Assembly (NCBI GenBank): GCA_965263365.1
Contig: OZ253672.1
Coordinates: 1,426,001-1,490,000 of the forward strand
Length of the DNA stretch: 64,000 nucleotides
Direction: 5' to 3'
DNA from: CANMUM01 sp965263365
GTDB taxonomy: Bacteria > Pseudomonadota > Alphaproteobacteria > Rhodobacterales > Rhodobacteraceae
Shown here: positions 43,954 to 51,403 of the stretch, one piece after another
Layout: each line of letters opens with the position of its first letter
Position numbering within the stretch: the stretch's first letter is position 1
The notes under the pieces: generated by a model
What the model saw: the letters and a program-made list of their open reading frames with translations, nothing else
Database searches by the model: none
Told to the model about the DNA's origin: nothing
Program-made: the position numbers and the translations under genes

Positions 43954-44268
43954 CCAGTCAAGCGCGGCTTTTCCTAAGAATATTTGGCTTCCATTATCAA
44001 GAATGGGACGGTGTAAAATTGTTGGGTTCTTTAGCACAAGAGATTCGATCTCACTTTCTTTTTCTTCATTTGAAAGCTTGCGCCAAGTCGTTGAACGCTG
44101 ATTAACAATCTTGTTTACACCTAATCGCTCAATCCAATTTTCGAGTGTTTGCGCTTCAATACCATCCTTACGCATGTCGATTTCGACATGAGAGATACGC
44201 TTCTCCTTAAGCAATTTCCGCGCCGCACGGCATTTATCACAACTCGCAATACAATAATAAGATATCAT
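43927..44268 (-). CDS. ArsC/Spx-family protein (YffB-like)
   Basis: A 113-residue thioredoxin-fold protein. YYCIASCDKCRAARKLL places a CxxC (SCDKC) at the N-terminus, EIDMRKDGI follows, and ILHRPILDNG gives the conserved RP motif near 88. YffB-type members are small thiol-dependent proteins of unknown reaction; true arsenate reductase activity cannot be claimed. Its 3' end overlaps the AEC transporter gene on the other strand. Confidence 0.88.
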   Translation of the reverse strand: MISYYCIASCDKCRAARKLLKEKRISHVEIDMRKDGIEAQTLENWIERLGVNKIVNQRSTTWRKLSNEEKESEIESLVLKNPTILHRPILDNGSQIFLGKAALDWLAQYPLND

Positions 44269-44302
44269 AACATAACTTTAAATTTAACTGACTTTTTTAC
44301 AA

Positions 44303-44330
44303 CAAAAAGCCGCCCATTTAGGGCGGCTTT
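44303..44330 (-). terminator. Terminator of the alanine-rich gene
   Basis: AAAGCCGCCC (44306-44315) pairs perfectly with GGGCGGCTTT (44321-44330) around ATTTA. Read on the minus strand, a TTTTTGTTG tail follows, 20 bases after the stop of the alanine-rich gene. Confidence 0.88.
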
Positions 44331-44350
44331 CATCAAAGTCTGAACTTACA

Positions 44351-44974
44351 TTAATTCAAAGCTGCTTTAGCTTGATCAAGAATTTGCTGCAAAACTTCTG
44401 GGTTATCAGCAGCAGCATCAATCGCTGGCTGTAAACCGGCGATCATTTCGTCAGATGCGCCTGCACCTTTGAGCATTTCAACAACACTGTCAGCGTTGAT
44501 CAGAGAAGAATCTGCTGCATCAGTTGCAGCTTCAGTCGCATCAGTTGCAGCTTCAGTAGCATCACCAGCAGCGTCAGTAGCAGCTTCTGCAGCGCCCTCG
44601 ACAGCATCGCCAGCCGCTTCCGCAGCATCACCAGCCGCCTCAACAGCACCTTCAGCCGCATCAGTAGCAGCTTCTGCAGCGCCCTCGACAGCATCGCCAG
44701 CCGCTTCCGCAGCATCACCAGCCGCCTCAACAGCACCTTCAGCCGCATCAGTCGCAGCTTCTGCAGCGCCCTCAACAGCATCGCCAGCCGCTTCAACAGC
44801 ACCTTCGCCAGCTTCAATAGCAGCTTCTGCTGTCTCTGCTACAGCTTCAGCACCTGCTTCAGCCGCATTTCCAGCTGCTTCCATCGCATCACTTGCAACA
44901 TCTGAGCCTGTCAAAAAACGAAAAGCGGCAAAAGCCAGTGCAGCCAAGATTGCTACAATAATAATTATACGCAT
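44351..44974 (-). CDS. Alanine-rich tandem-repeat protein with N-terminal anchor
   Basis: A 207-residue protein I do not recognise. AGGAG lies just upstream of the ATG. Residues 1-22 (MRIIIIVAILAALAFAAF and on) form a signal-anchor. About 27-155 consists of Ala, Glu, Asp, Gly, Thr and Val in EAAGDA/EAATDA units, without Lys, Arg or aromatics, very acidic and probably helical. A non-repetitive C-terminal domain (about 158-207, SVVEMLKGAGASDEMIAGLQ) follows. Low-complexity repeats of this kind suggest an extended periplasmic spacer or stalk. Function unknown. Confidence 0.8.
   Translation of the reverse strand: MRIIIIVAILAALAFAAFRFLTGSDVASDAMEAAGNAAEAGAEAVAETAEAAIEAGEGAVEAAGDAVEGAAEAATDAAEGAVEAAGDAAEAAGDAVEGAAEAATDAAEGAVEAAGDAAEAAGDAVEGAAEAATDAAGDATEAATDATEAATDAADSSLINADSVVEMLKGAGASDEMIAGLQPAIDAAADNPEVLQQILDQAKAALN
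44581..44811. repeat. 87-bp in-frame tandem repeat
   Basis: An 87-bp unit (29 codons) occurs at 44581-44667 and 44668-44754, with only isolated differences, and a partial third copy runs to about 44811. Because the unit is a multiple of three, copy number can change without frameshift. Shorter Ala-Thr-Asp-rich repeats extend to about 44520. Confidence 0.85.
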
Positions 44975-45228
44975 ATTTTCTCTCCTAAAATATAAATAGA
45001 ACGTTCCCTCAAATATAGAAAACGCTTGGTCGCATACATAACAATCTCAATTTCAATGTCAACGTGTGTTCACGGTGTTTTTAGCACTTGCGCAAATTTT
45101 ACGCACTATTTCCGCGTACTAAAAATACAATCAAAAAAATAATTCAGTCTCAGTCGATTTTCATTCAATAAAGGCTAGAATTTACTGGAAATTTTAAATT
45201 TATCCGTTTAGAAGCGAGTAACTAATAA

Positions 45229-45252
45229 ATGTACGTAAGGAGTCTCAAATAG
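45229..45252 (+). promoter_or_regulatory. Possible upstream minicistron overlapping infC start
   Basis: ATG 45229 opens a seven-codon frame (MYVRSLK) ending in TAG 45250-45252, which overlaps the infC AUA start at 45249-45251. It encloses the infC ribosome binding site. It may be chance, or a device for translational coupling. Confidence 0.3.
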
Positions 45253-45824
45253 CACGTCGACCACATAACGCCCCGCCCCCCAAACAAACTGGCCCACGCG
45301 CCAATGAACAGATTACTAACACTGAAATTAGGCTTATCGGTGCTAATGGAGAAAACGTCGGAGTTGTGACGCCATATGTGGCTATGGAAATGGCTGGCGA
45401 AGCGGGACTAGACCTAATCGAGATTTCTCCCAACGCTAAACCGCCCGTTTGTAAAATTATGGATTTGGGCAAGTATAAATACGAGCAAAAGAAACGTGAA
45501 TCTGAAGCCCGCAAGAAACAACAGGTCATAGAAGTAAAAGAAATTAAGTTTCGTCCAAATACGGACACTCATGACTATGACGTTAAGATGAGATCAATTG
45601 TTAAGTTTTTGCAAGGCGGAGACAAGGTGAAAGTCACTTTGCGGTTCCGCGGACGTGAGATGGCACACCAAAGACTAGGTCTCGAACTACTCAACAGAGT
45701 CAAAGAGGATGTCGAAGGCGCCGAAATCGGAATTGTCGAGCAAATGCCAAAACTTGAAGGCCGTCAAATGATGATGCTCATTCGTGCAGGCAAACCTAAA
45801 GCCAAAGCTGAAGAGTCCAAGTAG
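45249..45824 (+). CDS. infC: Translation initiation factor IF-3, AUA start
   Basis: A 191-residue factor that checks initiator tRNA and start codon on the 30S subunit. The first ATG in frame is at 45366, but IF-3 sequence continues upstream (RRPHNAPPPKQTGPRANEQI, then TEIRLIGANGENVGVV). AAGGAG at 45237-45242 lies six bases before ATA 45249, which is therefore the start. A non-AUG start is a known device by which IF-3 limits its own synthesis. LIEISPNAKPPVCKIMD and VKVTLRFRGREMAHQ are typical N- and C-domain motifs. The usual followers rpmI and rplT are absent. Confidence 0.92.
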   Translation: MARRPHNAPPPKQTGPRANEQITNTEIRLIGANGENVGVVTPYVAMEMAGEAGLDLIEISPNAKPPVCKIMDLGKYKYEQKKRESEARKKQQVIEVKEIKFRPNTDTHDYDVKMRSIVKFLQGGDKVKVTLRFRGREMAHQRLGLELLNRVKEDVEGAEIGIVEQMPKLEGRQMMMLIRAGKPKAKAEESK

Positions 45825-45829
45825 TTTTT

Positions 45830-46714
45830 ATGAATTTTCGTAAATTGCGCAGGCGAACTCGGCATTTCACAACCGTCGCAATTTTGAAATTTATTATACT
45901 ATTAGGGAAAGCCCTGCCCTATAAACCACGTATCAAGTGGAGCGCGTGGGTTCTGGCTAAACTCTCTTCAATTCCTAAAAATGCGCGCGAGGCCATTCGC
46001 GCTCATTGCGAACTCATTTATCCAAGCTGGTCTGAGCAAAAGCGCAAAGAATTTATACAAAAAAACATCCATCACTTCGCCCATAACTTGGCGGAACTTT
46101 ACAATATTGAAGAATTTGGAACACGAATTGACCGCTTTCATGTTAAGGGCAAAGGACTAAAAATAATTGAGGAACAAAAGAAAAAAGGCGCTGGCGCTAT
46201 ATGTGTGTCCGGACACTTTGGTCAATGGGAAGCAATTCGCGCATATATGGCTGCCAACGACATGCCAATGGCAGGACTATACAAAAAACATACAAACCCA
46301 TTTTACGAAAGAATGTTTAACAAAGCACTCAATCACTCAGGTCCGATGTACCATACAGGCGTGCGTGGGATGTCTGGGCTTGTTAAAAAATTAAAGCGCG
46401 GCGGGTTTATTTCTCTCTTGCATGATCAAGCGGTGAATGATGCACCTCAACTTGAATTTATGGGGCAGAAGGTACACACAAGTCTTGCGAGCGCTGAACT
46501 CGCTTTAAAATATGACGTCCCCCTCATCCCGATCTATGCAATACGTCAAGATAACGGATATGATTACGAAATCGTTTTTGAAGCCCCTATTCCTATGACC
46601 GACGCACTCACAATGACAAAAGCCATGAATCTATCACTAGAAGAGCGCGTTCGCGCCCATCCGCAGCAATGGCTTTGGATCTATGATCGATGGAAGCACT
46701 TTGACGGTGTTTAA
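45830..46714 (+). CDS. LpxL/HtrB-family lipid A acyltransferase
   Basis: A 294-residue inner-membrane acyltransferase. A basic N-terminus precedes a hydrophobic segment (about 16-32). CVSGHFGQWEAIRAYM holds the catalytic HX4E motif (His and Glu of HFGQWE), GGFISLLHDQAVNDAP is the next conserved block, and PQQWLWIYDRWK is the typical ending. The family adds a secondary fatty acid to lipid A. It begins six bases after infC, an unusual partner, so the two are probably cotranscribed. Confidence 0.9.
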   Translation: MNFRKLRRRTRHFTTVAILKFIILLGKALPYKPRIKWSAWVLAKLSSIPKNAREAIRAHCELIYPSWSEQKRKEFIQKNIHHFAHNLAELYNIEEFGTRIDRFHVKGKGLKIIEEQKKKGAGAICVSGHFGQWEAIRAYMAANDMPMAGLYKKHTNPFYERMFNKALNHSGPMYHTGVRGMSGLVKKLKRGGFISLLHDQAVNDAPQLEFMGQKVHTSLASAELALKYDVPLIPIYAIRQDNGYDYEIVFEAPIPMTDALTMTKAMNLSLEERVRAHPQQWLWIYDRWKHFDGV

Positions 46715-47097
46715 ATTTAGAACGTTTTGACCAACGCTTAACTTAATTCACTCTTTTGCCAAATGGTTTTACCATACCCATCGACAGCAATTTCTGATCG
46801 CCTGATGTTCGCGGATCGTATTTTGAAAAAATATGCAAAAGATTAAGCTTATGTTTGAATCCAATTAATTATTCATTGCCAATAAATCCATAAAATTGGT
46901 GGGTGATTTTAATGCACACCAAAGTAATTCAGACAACTGAGAAAATGAATGAGCGAATAGAAAACAGTTTAACCTCTTACAAGACTTGAATTGCCTCGAC
47001 ACTCACTTCCGTTTTGGATAAAATCGGAATAATAGATTGCAAGTGGCTCGAATAAATACACCTTATTTTTGTTTGGAGTTTATTCGGTTAAAACTTT
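46715..47097. other. Intergenic region before the orphan secreted genes
   Basis: About 380 AT-rich bases. A 25-codon ORF (ATG 46912 to TGA 46989) exists but has nothing to support it. A short inverted repeat TTCCG/CGGAA lies near 47008-47030. No terminator, RNA gene or recognisable promoter was found. Confidence 0.4.
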
Positions 47098-47112
47098 GTG
47101 CTAAAATATAGG

Positions 47113-47859
47113 ATGGTTAAGCGAGTATCAATATTTCTTCTTTTTAGTACATTAATCACACCTTCCTGTGCTTTCGGAGAAAATTTGACCCGAAATTTGG
47201 AATGCTCAGATGGTTTTAATAAACAACCAATTATTTTATTTCCCGAGCCTCAGGAAACACAGCACCCTAAGCTTTTAACATTCATCGCCAAACTTAAAGA
47301 TGCAGTTGATCGTCAAGATGTCGACTATATTACCTCCATTTCCGCTGACAACATAAAGACAAGCTTTGGTGGAGATAATACCAAACAAGAATTGATTGAC
47401 ATGCTTACACCTGTAGATGCTGGCAATTCACATTTTTCGGAAGAATATATAGATGAATTCAATACAAGAGTTGAAGATACTTGGATTGAATTTAAAAATA
47501 TACTAGATGGCCCTGGGGGCCTTAACAATAATCATTACACATTACCATACTACAGTAATTTGTTTATACCCGATGATCTTTACCTACATGAAGCTGCTTT
47601 TGTTGATGGGCATAACATACCGATTTATGATTATAACAACAACATTATTGATTATTTAAGTTACGAAGTTATCCAGCTAATTTTCGATGAGGAAGGTAAT
47701 TCGGTAATCTTAAATTCGGATTATACAAAAATTGGACGATTTGATGGAAGATGCGGCTTCATAAAAACATCGGTTATCAAGCCATTTGGTGGGCATCGCG
47801 CATTCTTCTCTTATAAAAGAGAAGAATGGGAAATGACGCACTTTATTGTGGGAGATTAA
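47113..47859 (+). CDS. Uncharacterised secreted protein
   Basis: A 248-residue protein from ATG 47113 (a GTG at 47098 would add five residues). VKRVSIFLLFSTLITPSCAFG is a signal peptide, possibly cleaved after CAFG. Residues about 45-115 look helical (PKLLTFIAKLKDAVDRQD), and about 125-240 is rich in Tyr, Asn and Asp with KRFDGRCGFI-like sequence reminiscent of SH3-like domains, too weak to assign. It is four bases before another orphan secreted gene and likely coexpressed. No function can be named. Confidence 0.7.
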   Translation: MVKRVSIFLLFSTLITPSCAFGENLTRNLECSDGFNKQPIILFPEPQETQHPKLLTFIAKLKDAVDRQDVDYITSISADNIKTSFGGDNTKQELIDMLTPVDAGNSHFSEEYIDEFNTRVEDTWIEFKNILDGPGGLNNNHYTLPYYSNLFIPDDLYLHEAAFVDGHNIPIYDYNNNIIDYLSYEVIQLIFDEEGNSVILNSDYTKIGRFDGRCGFIKTSVIKPFGGHRAFFSYKREEWEMTHFIVGD

Positions 47860-47862
47860 AAA

Positions 47863-48348
47863 ATGTTATGTAAAAAATATTTAATGATCATGGCGATGCC
47901 GTCAATTTTACTTGCTCATTCAGAAGCAAGCCATACCCAGACCCAGTTTCCCAAATGGGTGGTGGAGGGTGTTTTTGCGCAATCATGTTCGGAATACGGG
48001 TCGCAGGAGCAATCCGAAGAGGGTGAATATTACATTAAAGATCAATTATTAGGTCATACAGGATGGCCGGGGGGATGTTTGCTTCATCCTACTCACCAAC
48101 TTCCAAGTCATGGAGGCCAATTTGGGGATGGATATAAATTTTCCGTAATTGGTGAGTGTGGTGACGATGTTATTGGTGATTATATGGCGCAAATGATTAT
48201 TAAAGTAACTCCTGCTAATGAAGAAATCCCTACCGTTCACATTCAAGGCTATTTTGATAGCAGTGGAGTTAGCGGGTTCGCTTCTGGAATTGATGGATAC
48301 TATGGGCTGTGTGAAGGAAGCACCCTTGATTTTTTAACGAACAAGTGA
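47863..48348 (+). CDS. Uncharacterised secreted protein
   Basis: A 161-residue protein of unknown function, three bases after the previous gene. KKYLMIMAMPSILLAHSEAS is a signal peptide. The mature part is short, Gly/Ser/Asp-rich and has four cysteines (SCSEYG, GGCLLHP, GECGDD, GLCEGS) that could form two disulfides. No known domain is recognised. With its neighbour it forms a two-gene secreted pair unlike the housekeeping genes around it. Confidence 0.68.
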   Translation: MLCKKYLMIMAMPSILLAHSEASHTQTQFPKWVVEGVFAQSCSEYGSQEQSEEGEYYIKDQLLGHTGWPGGCLLHPTHQLPSHGGQFGDGYKFSVIGECGDDVIGDYMAQMIIKVTPANEEIPTVHIQGYFDSSGVSGFASGIDGYYGLCEGSTLDFLTNK

Positions 48349-48519
48349 AAAAGTGAACAAAGAGCCAAATGGTGAAGATAGCTTTATAATATCGATTTCA
48401 AACACTCCCAAAAATTGGCGAGTTTCAAAACCCAGTTGGTGACGGACTTCCGCCGCCAAGCTATAGGCACGTTCGCGACTCATGTGCAAGGTCATACAAT
48501 ACGCGCCATCTCGGAACAA
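48334..48519 (-). CDS. Possible small protein, 61 residues
   Basis: An ORF from TTG 48519 (or ATG 48495) to 48334, convergent with the secreted gene and overlapping its end by 15 bases. The sequence SRERAYSLAAEVRHQLGFET and the following strand-like residues look protein-like, but there is no clear ribosome binding site and no recognised family. Confidence 0.3.
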   Translation of the reverse strand: MFRDGAYCMTLHMSRERAYSLAAEVRHQLGFETRQFLGVFEIDIIKLSSPFGSLFTFSLVR

Positions 48520-48587
48520 AATTCTTTTTTTTCTGAGCCTAAAAACAAGAAAGGGTCAACAAATTCATGCTAACCCTTTGAATTCTT

Positions 48588-48662
48588 TGGCTCCGGCGGT
48601 AGGGTTCGAACCTACGGCCAATTGATTAACAGTCAACTGCTCTACCACTGAGCTACGCCGGA
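48588..48662 (-). tRNA. tRNA-Asn (GTT)
   Basis: A 75-base cloverleaf on the minus strand. The acceptor stem TCCGGCG / CGCCGGA is perfect, the D-arm contains AGCTCAGTGGTAGAGC, the anticodon GTT is at 48630-48628 in loop CTGTTAA, and the T-arm is GTAGG TTCGAAC CCTAC. CCA is encoded at 48590-48588. Confidence 0.97.
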
Positions 48663-48809
48663 ATGCCTGAATGGCGATATAGCAAAGCCTTTGATCGCTC
48701 TCAAGCCTAAAATGACAAAAAAATGAGTTTTTCCAAAATACGCAGAAACACACTCGGATTTTTAGCAACTTCTCTTGTTGTTCACGTTAATTCAGGCTTA
48801 AATTACCAA

Positions 48810-50084
48810 ATGCGAAATCCTATTCAAAAAATGCTTCCACGATCGCTATATGGGCGCGGTATCTGGATGATTCTGATGCCGATCATCGTGCTACAGCTCA
48901 TTATTGGCTATCTTATATACCAGCGCTATTTCGTAAACGTCACTGAGCAGCTTACCGGGAGTGTGATCAGCACAATTAAAATTGCAGACCAAGACAGTTT
49001 GGATGAAAAAGAATTTTATGAGTCTCTTCAAAAATACAATATTTTTGTTGCAGCCGAGTTAAATGCAAATCACTTAAGTTGGCTTGATGCAACCGGTGCA
49101 ATCATTCGACAGACTTTTGTAAGGGAGTTTGAACAGCCTGTTTACATAGATAGTCGCGATTTCGGAGAAATAGTAGTTTCATTTCCTTTGCATAAGGAAC
49201 TAATCTCCCTCACAATTCGACGTAGCAGTCTTGCCCCGATAAATCCGCACCAGATATTTTTTAATTCGCTCGCCTTTTCAATCATTTTAACACTGCTTTC
49301 ACTTTTATTCTTACGCAATCAGACGCGGTCACTCGCCAAACTTTCGCGCGCTGCAAAGGCATTTGGGCGTGGGGAAAGCGTGCGCTATAATCCAACCGGA
49401 GCCGACGAAGTTAGATCGGCAGGGCGATCATTTTTGGCTATGAGAAACCGTATCATCCGACAAAGAGAACAGCGAAATTTGATGCTTGCGGGCGTATCAC
49501 ATGACCTCAAAACACCCCTAACGCGTCTTCGCTTAACCGCTGAACTCTTAGAGGATGAAAGCGCAAAACAGGCAATTACCGAAGAAATTAGAATCCTTGA
49601 TGAACTTGCGAACAATTTTCTTGAATACGCGAGTAATGACGCAAAAGAAGATTTTGAAGACCTACAGCTCATTTCATTGGTTAAAAAGAATGTGAACAAA
49701 TCGGAAAATATAGAAATCAAAATCTCTCAGGATATACACATTCGTGTACGCCCGATACTATTTGGACGTGCAATCAGCAATCTTGTTGGAAATTCAAAGC
49801 GATACGCTCAAAACATTTCAATTTCCGCCCTTAAAAACAAAGCAAATTTACACCTCTACATCGACGACGACGGTCCGGGAATTCCGTTAGAGTTAAGGGA
49901 AAGCGCGCTGAAAGCTTTCTCTCGGTTAGAGCCTGAGCGCTCGATTAGTACAAGTGGTCATGCTGGATTGGGATTGGCAATCGCTGGCGATGTTATCAGA
50001 CAACACGGCGGTAATCTCATTTTAGACGAAAGCCCGCAAAAAGGCTTACGCGCAGAAATCATTTTGCCACGAAAAATAAACTAA
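48810..50084 (+). CDS. EnvZ-like sensor histidine kinase
   Basis: A 424-residue inner-membrane kinase from ATG 48810; the open frame reaches back to ATG 48723, but family similarity begins near MLPRSLYGRGIW, so the shorter form is preferred. Two transmembrane helices (about 18-38 and 155-177) flank a periplasmic sensor. A HAMP region is followed by GVSHDLKTPLTRLRL (phospho-His), NLVGNSKRYA (N box), DDDGPGIP (G1) and GHAGLGLAI (G2). No response regulator lies next to it, so it is an orphan here; the partner must be encoded elsewhere. No strong ribosome binding site is visible. Confidence 0.88.
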   Translation: MRNPIQKMLPRSLYGRGIWMILMPIIVLQLIIGYLIYQRYFVNVTEQLTGSVISTIKIADQDSLDEKEFYESLQKYNIFVAAELNANHLSWLDATGAIIRQTFVREFEQPVYIDSRDFGEIVVSFPLHKELISLTIRRSSLAPINPHQIFFNSLAFSIILTLLSLLFLRNQTRSLAKLSRAAKAFGRGESVRYNPTGADEVRSAGRSFLAMRNRIIRQREQRNLMLAGVSHDLKTPLTRLRLTAELLEDESAKQAITEEIRILDELANNFLEYASNDAKEDFEDLQLISLVKKNVNKSENIEIKISQDIHIRVRPILFGRAISNLVGNSKRYAQNISISALKNKANLHLYIDDDGPGIPLELRESALKAFSRLEPERSISTSGHAGLGLAIAGDVIRQHGGNLILDESPQKGLRAEIILPRKIN

Positions 50085-50088
50085 CTGA

Positions 50089-50541
50089 CTAAAGTGGTTT
50101 ACCATAAAGTTGTACAGCGCGTTTTTCAAAAGCATTGACGATTTGACGCATAGCATGATCGAAAACCGCCCCAATCGCAGCCTCAAGTATCTTTGAGCTA
50201 AATTCAAATTCAACAAAAAAATAAACATCACAACCACTTCCGTTTCCAGAAAATTGCCATTCATTTTTGAGGGTCTTAAATGGTCCGTCGAGATAGTCGA
50301 CATTTATCTTAAGCTCATTTCTGTCAACACGTACAGATGAACCAAAACGCTCACGAAAAGCTTTAAATCCAATGACAAGATCCGCTTCTATGATTTCTAT
50401 CCCATCAACATTGTCATAAGAACGAAGTCGCGCCGCATTGCACCAAGGTAAAAACTCTGGATAGCTTTCGATATCCTTCACCATATCAAACAATTGTTCG
50501 GGGCTATGACCCAATAGCCGGTTTTCTTCAATGCGCTTCAT
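50089..50541 (-). CDS. RatA/Coq10-type START-domain protein
   Basis: A 150-residue protein of the START/polyketide-cyclase fold. HSPEQLFDMVKDIESYPEFLPWC is the diagnostic N-terminal segment, with YLDGPFKTLKNEWQF in the middle and a C-terminal helix FDHAMRQIVNAFEKRA. Relatives are the mitochondrial ubiquinone-binding Coq10 and E. coli RatA; the quinone-binding role is more likely in an alphaproteobacterium. It is convergent with the histidine kinase, and lies downstream of lpdA and lipA on the same strand, with hpt between. Confidence 0.9.
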   Translation of the reverse strand: MKRIEENRLLGHSPEQLFDMVKDIESYPEFLPWCNAARLRSYDNVDGIEIIEADLVIGFKAFRERFGSSVRVDRNELKINVDYLDGPFKTLKNEWQFSGNGSGCDVYFFVEFEFSSKILEAAIGAVFDHAMRQIVNAFEKRAVQLYGKPL

Positions 50542-50626
50542 TTCACCTCTTTTACAAATTCAATTTGTCTTGCCAAGTACAAAAACTACAGATAGGTTTG
50601 CTTTGATATCAATATGAAGAGGTGCA

Positions 50627-51169
50627 ATGACAATTGACCATTCGAGCTATCAAGTTGTCGAACTCATATCTGCAAAAGCCATTTCTGCTCGCATTGAAGA
50701 GCTCGCAAAGAAAATAAACGATGCTTATCCGAATAGCGATCAGTTAGTTGTTGTCGGTCTATTGAGAGGATCATTTGTTTTTATTGCCGACCTTGTTCGT
50801 GAACTCGATTTACCCGTCACGGTTGATTTCATAGAAGCCTCTTCTTCTGGCAATGCCACTGAAGCATCGGGCGAAGTCCGCATTCTCAAAGATCTTCGCA
50901 GTCCGATTGAAGGTAAAGATGTGCTTATCGTCGAAGATATTATTGACACAGGAACAACATTGCGCCACGTCACCAATTTACTCAAAGCACGAAAGCCTAA
51001 TCGTCTATTTGTCTGCGCCTTACTCGACAAACCGACTCGACGCTGTGTCAACATCAAGCCAGATTGGGTAGGGTTTGAAATCCCCGATGAGTTTGTTGTT
51101 GGATATGGCATTGACTATGCGGAAAGAAACCGAAACCTCCCTTTTATCGGTAAAGTTGAGTTCAAATAA
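50627..51169 (+). CDS. hpt: Hypoxanthine phosphoribosyltransferase
   Basis: A 180-residue type I phosphoribosyltransferase for purine salvage. VLIVEDIIDTGTTL is the PRPP-binding motif, VVGLLRGSFVFIADLVREL the pyrophosphate loop, and KPDWVGFEIPDEFVVGYGIDYAE the base-binding and closing segment. AGAGGTG precedes ATG 50627. A 57-residue membrane peptide overlaps its stop by one base. Confidence 0.94.
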   Translation: MTIDHSSYQVVELISAKAISARIEELAKKINDAYPNSDQLVVVGLLRGSFVFIADLVRELDLPVTVDFIEASSSGNATEASGEVRILKDLRSPIEGKDVLIVEDIIDTGTTLRHVTNLLKARKPNRLFVCALLDKPTRRCVNIKPDWVGFEIPDEFVVGYGIDYAERNRNLPFIGKVEFK

Positions 51170-51342
51170 TGATTGGTTGGTTTTTACGTGCAAAGCGCTG
51201 GGCTAAAAAACCGCCTTCGGCAAAAACCGTGAAATTTGTGATCTGTATTCTTATTATTTGCATAATTTTGTGGGCGTTCGAATACATCTGGGGACTGCCC
51301 GAATGGATGCAGGTCAATCGAATTGGTCGCGGTTATCGCTAG
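51169..51342 (+). CDS. Small single-helix membrane protein downstream of hpt
   Basis: A 57-residue ORF starting on TAATG with the hpt stop. It has a basic N-terminus (WFLRAKRWAKKPPSAKTVKF), one transmembrane helix (about 23-40, VICILIICIILWAFEYIWG) and a short tail. The pattern of a basic segment, a PPS turn and a helix ending in E-x-x-WGxPxW looks conserved in my memory of alphaproteobacterial genomes, but I cannot name a function. The tight coupling to hpt argues that it is real. Confidence 0.7.
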   Translation: MIGWFLRAKRWAKKPPSAKTVKFVICILIICIILWAFEYIWGLPEWMQVNRIGRGYR

Positions 51343-51403
51343 TTAGTGATCTTGGTTTATTAATACCTAAAATTCATTTTAAAAAGACTAGGATTGGTCG
51401 ATA

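Noticed and set aside
43927..44268. An arsenic resistance function for the ArsC-like gene
   Set aside because: The sequence resembles YffB/Spx-type members, and no arsenite pump or ArsR gene is nearby.
44581..44811. Tandem repeats as a possible CRISPR array
   Set aside because: The 87-bp units are contiguous without unique spacers and are in frame in a protein gene; no cas genes are present.
44469..44999. A 176-codon ORF on the + strand opposite the alanine-rich gene
   Set aside because: It is a reflection of the repeat: GCN/GAN-rich codons on the minus strand read as Ser/Ala codons on the plus strand. The minus-strand gene has the ribosome binding site, terminator and a non-repetitive end domain.
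45245..45568. A 107-codon minus-strand ORF opposite infC
   Set aside because: It is a shadow of the IF-3 coding sequence, which is unmistakable on the plus strand.
48723..48809. A 29-residue N-terminal extension of the histidine kinase
   Set aside because: It has no ribosome binding site, and similarity to the EnvZ family begins downstream; kept as a possible alternative only.
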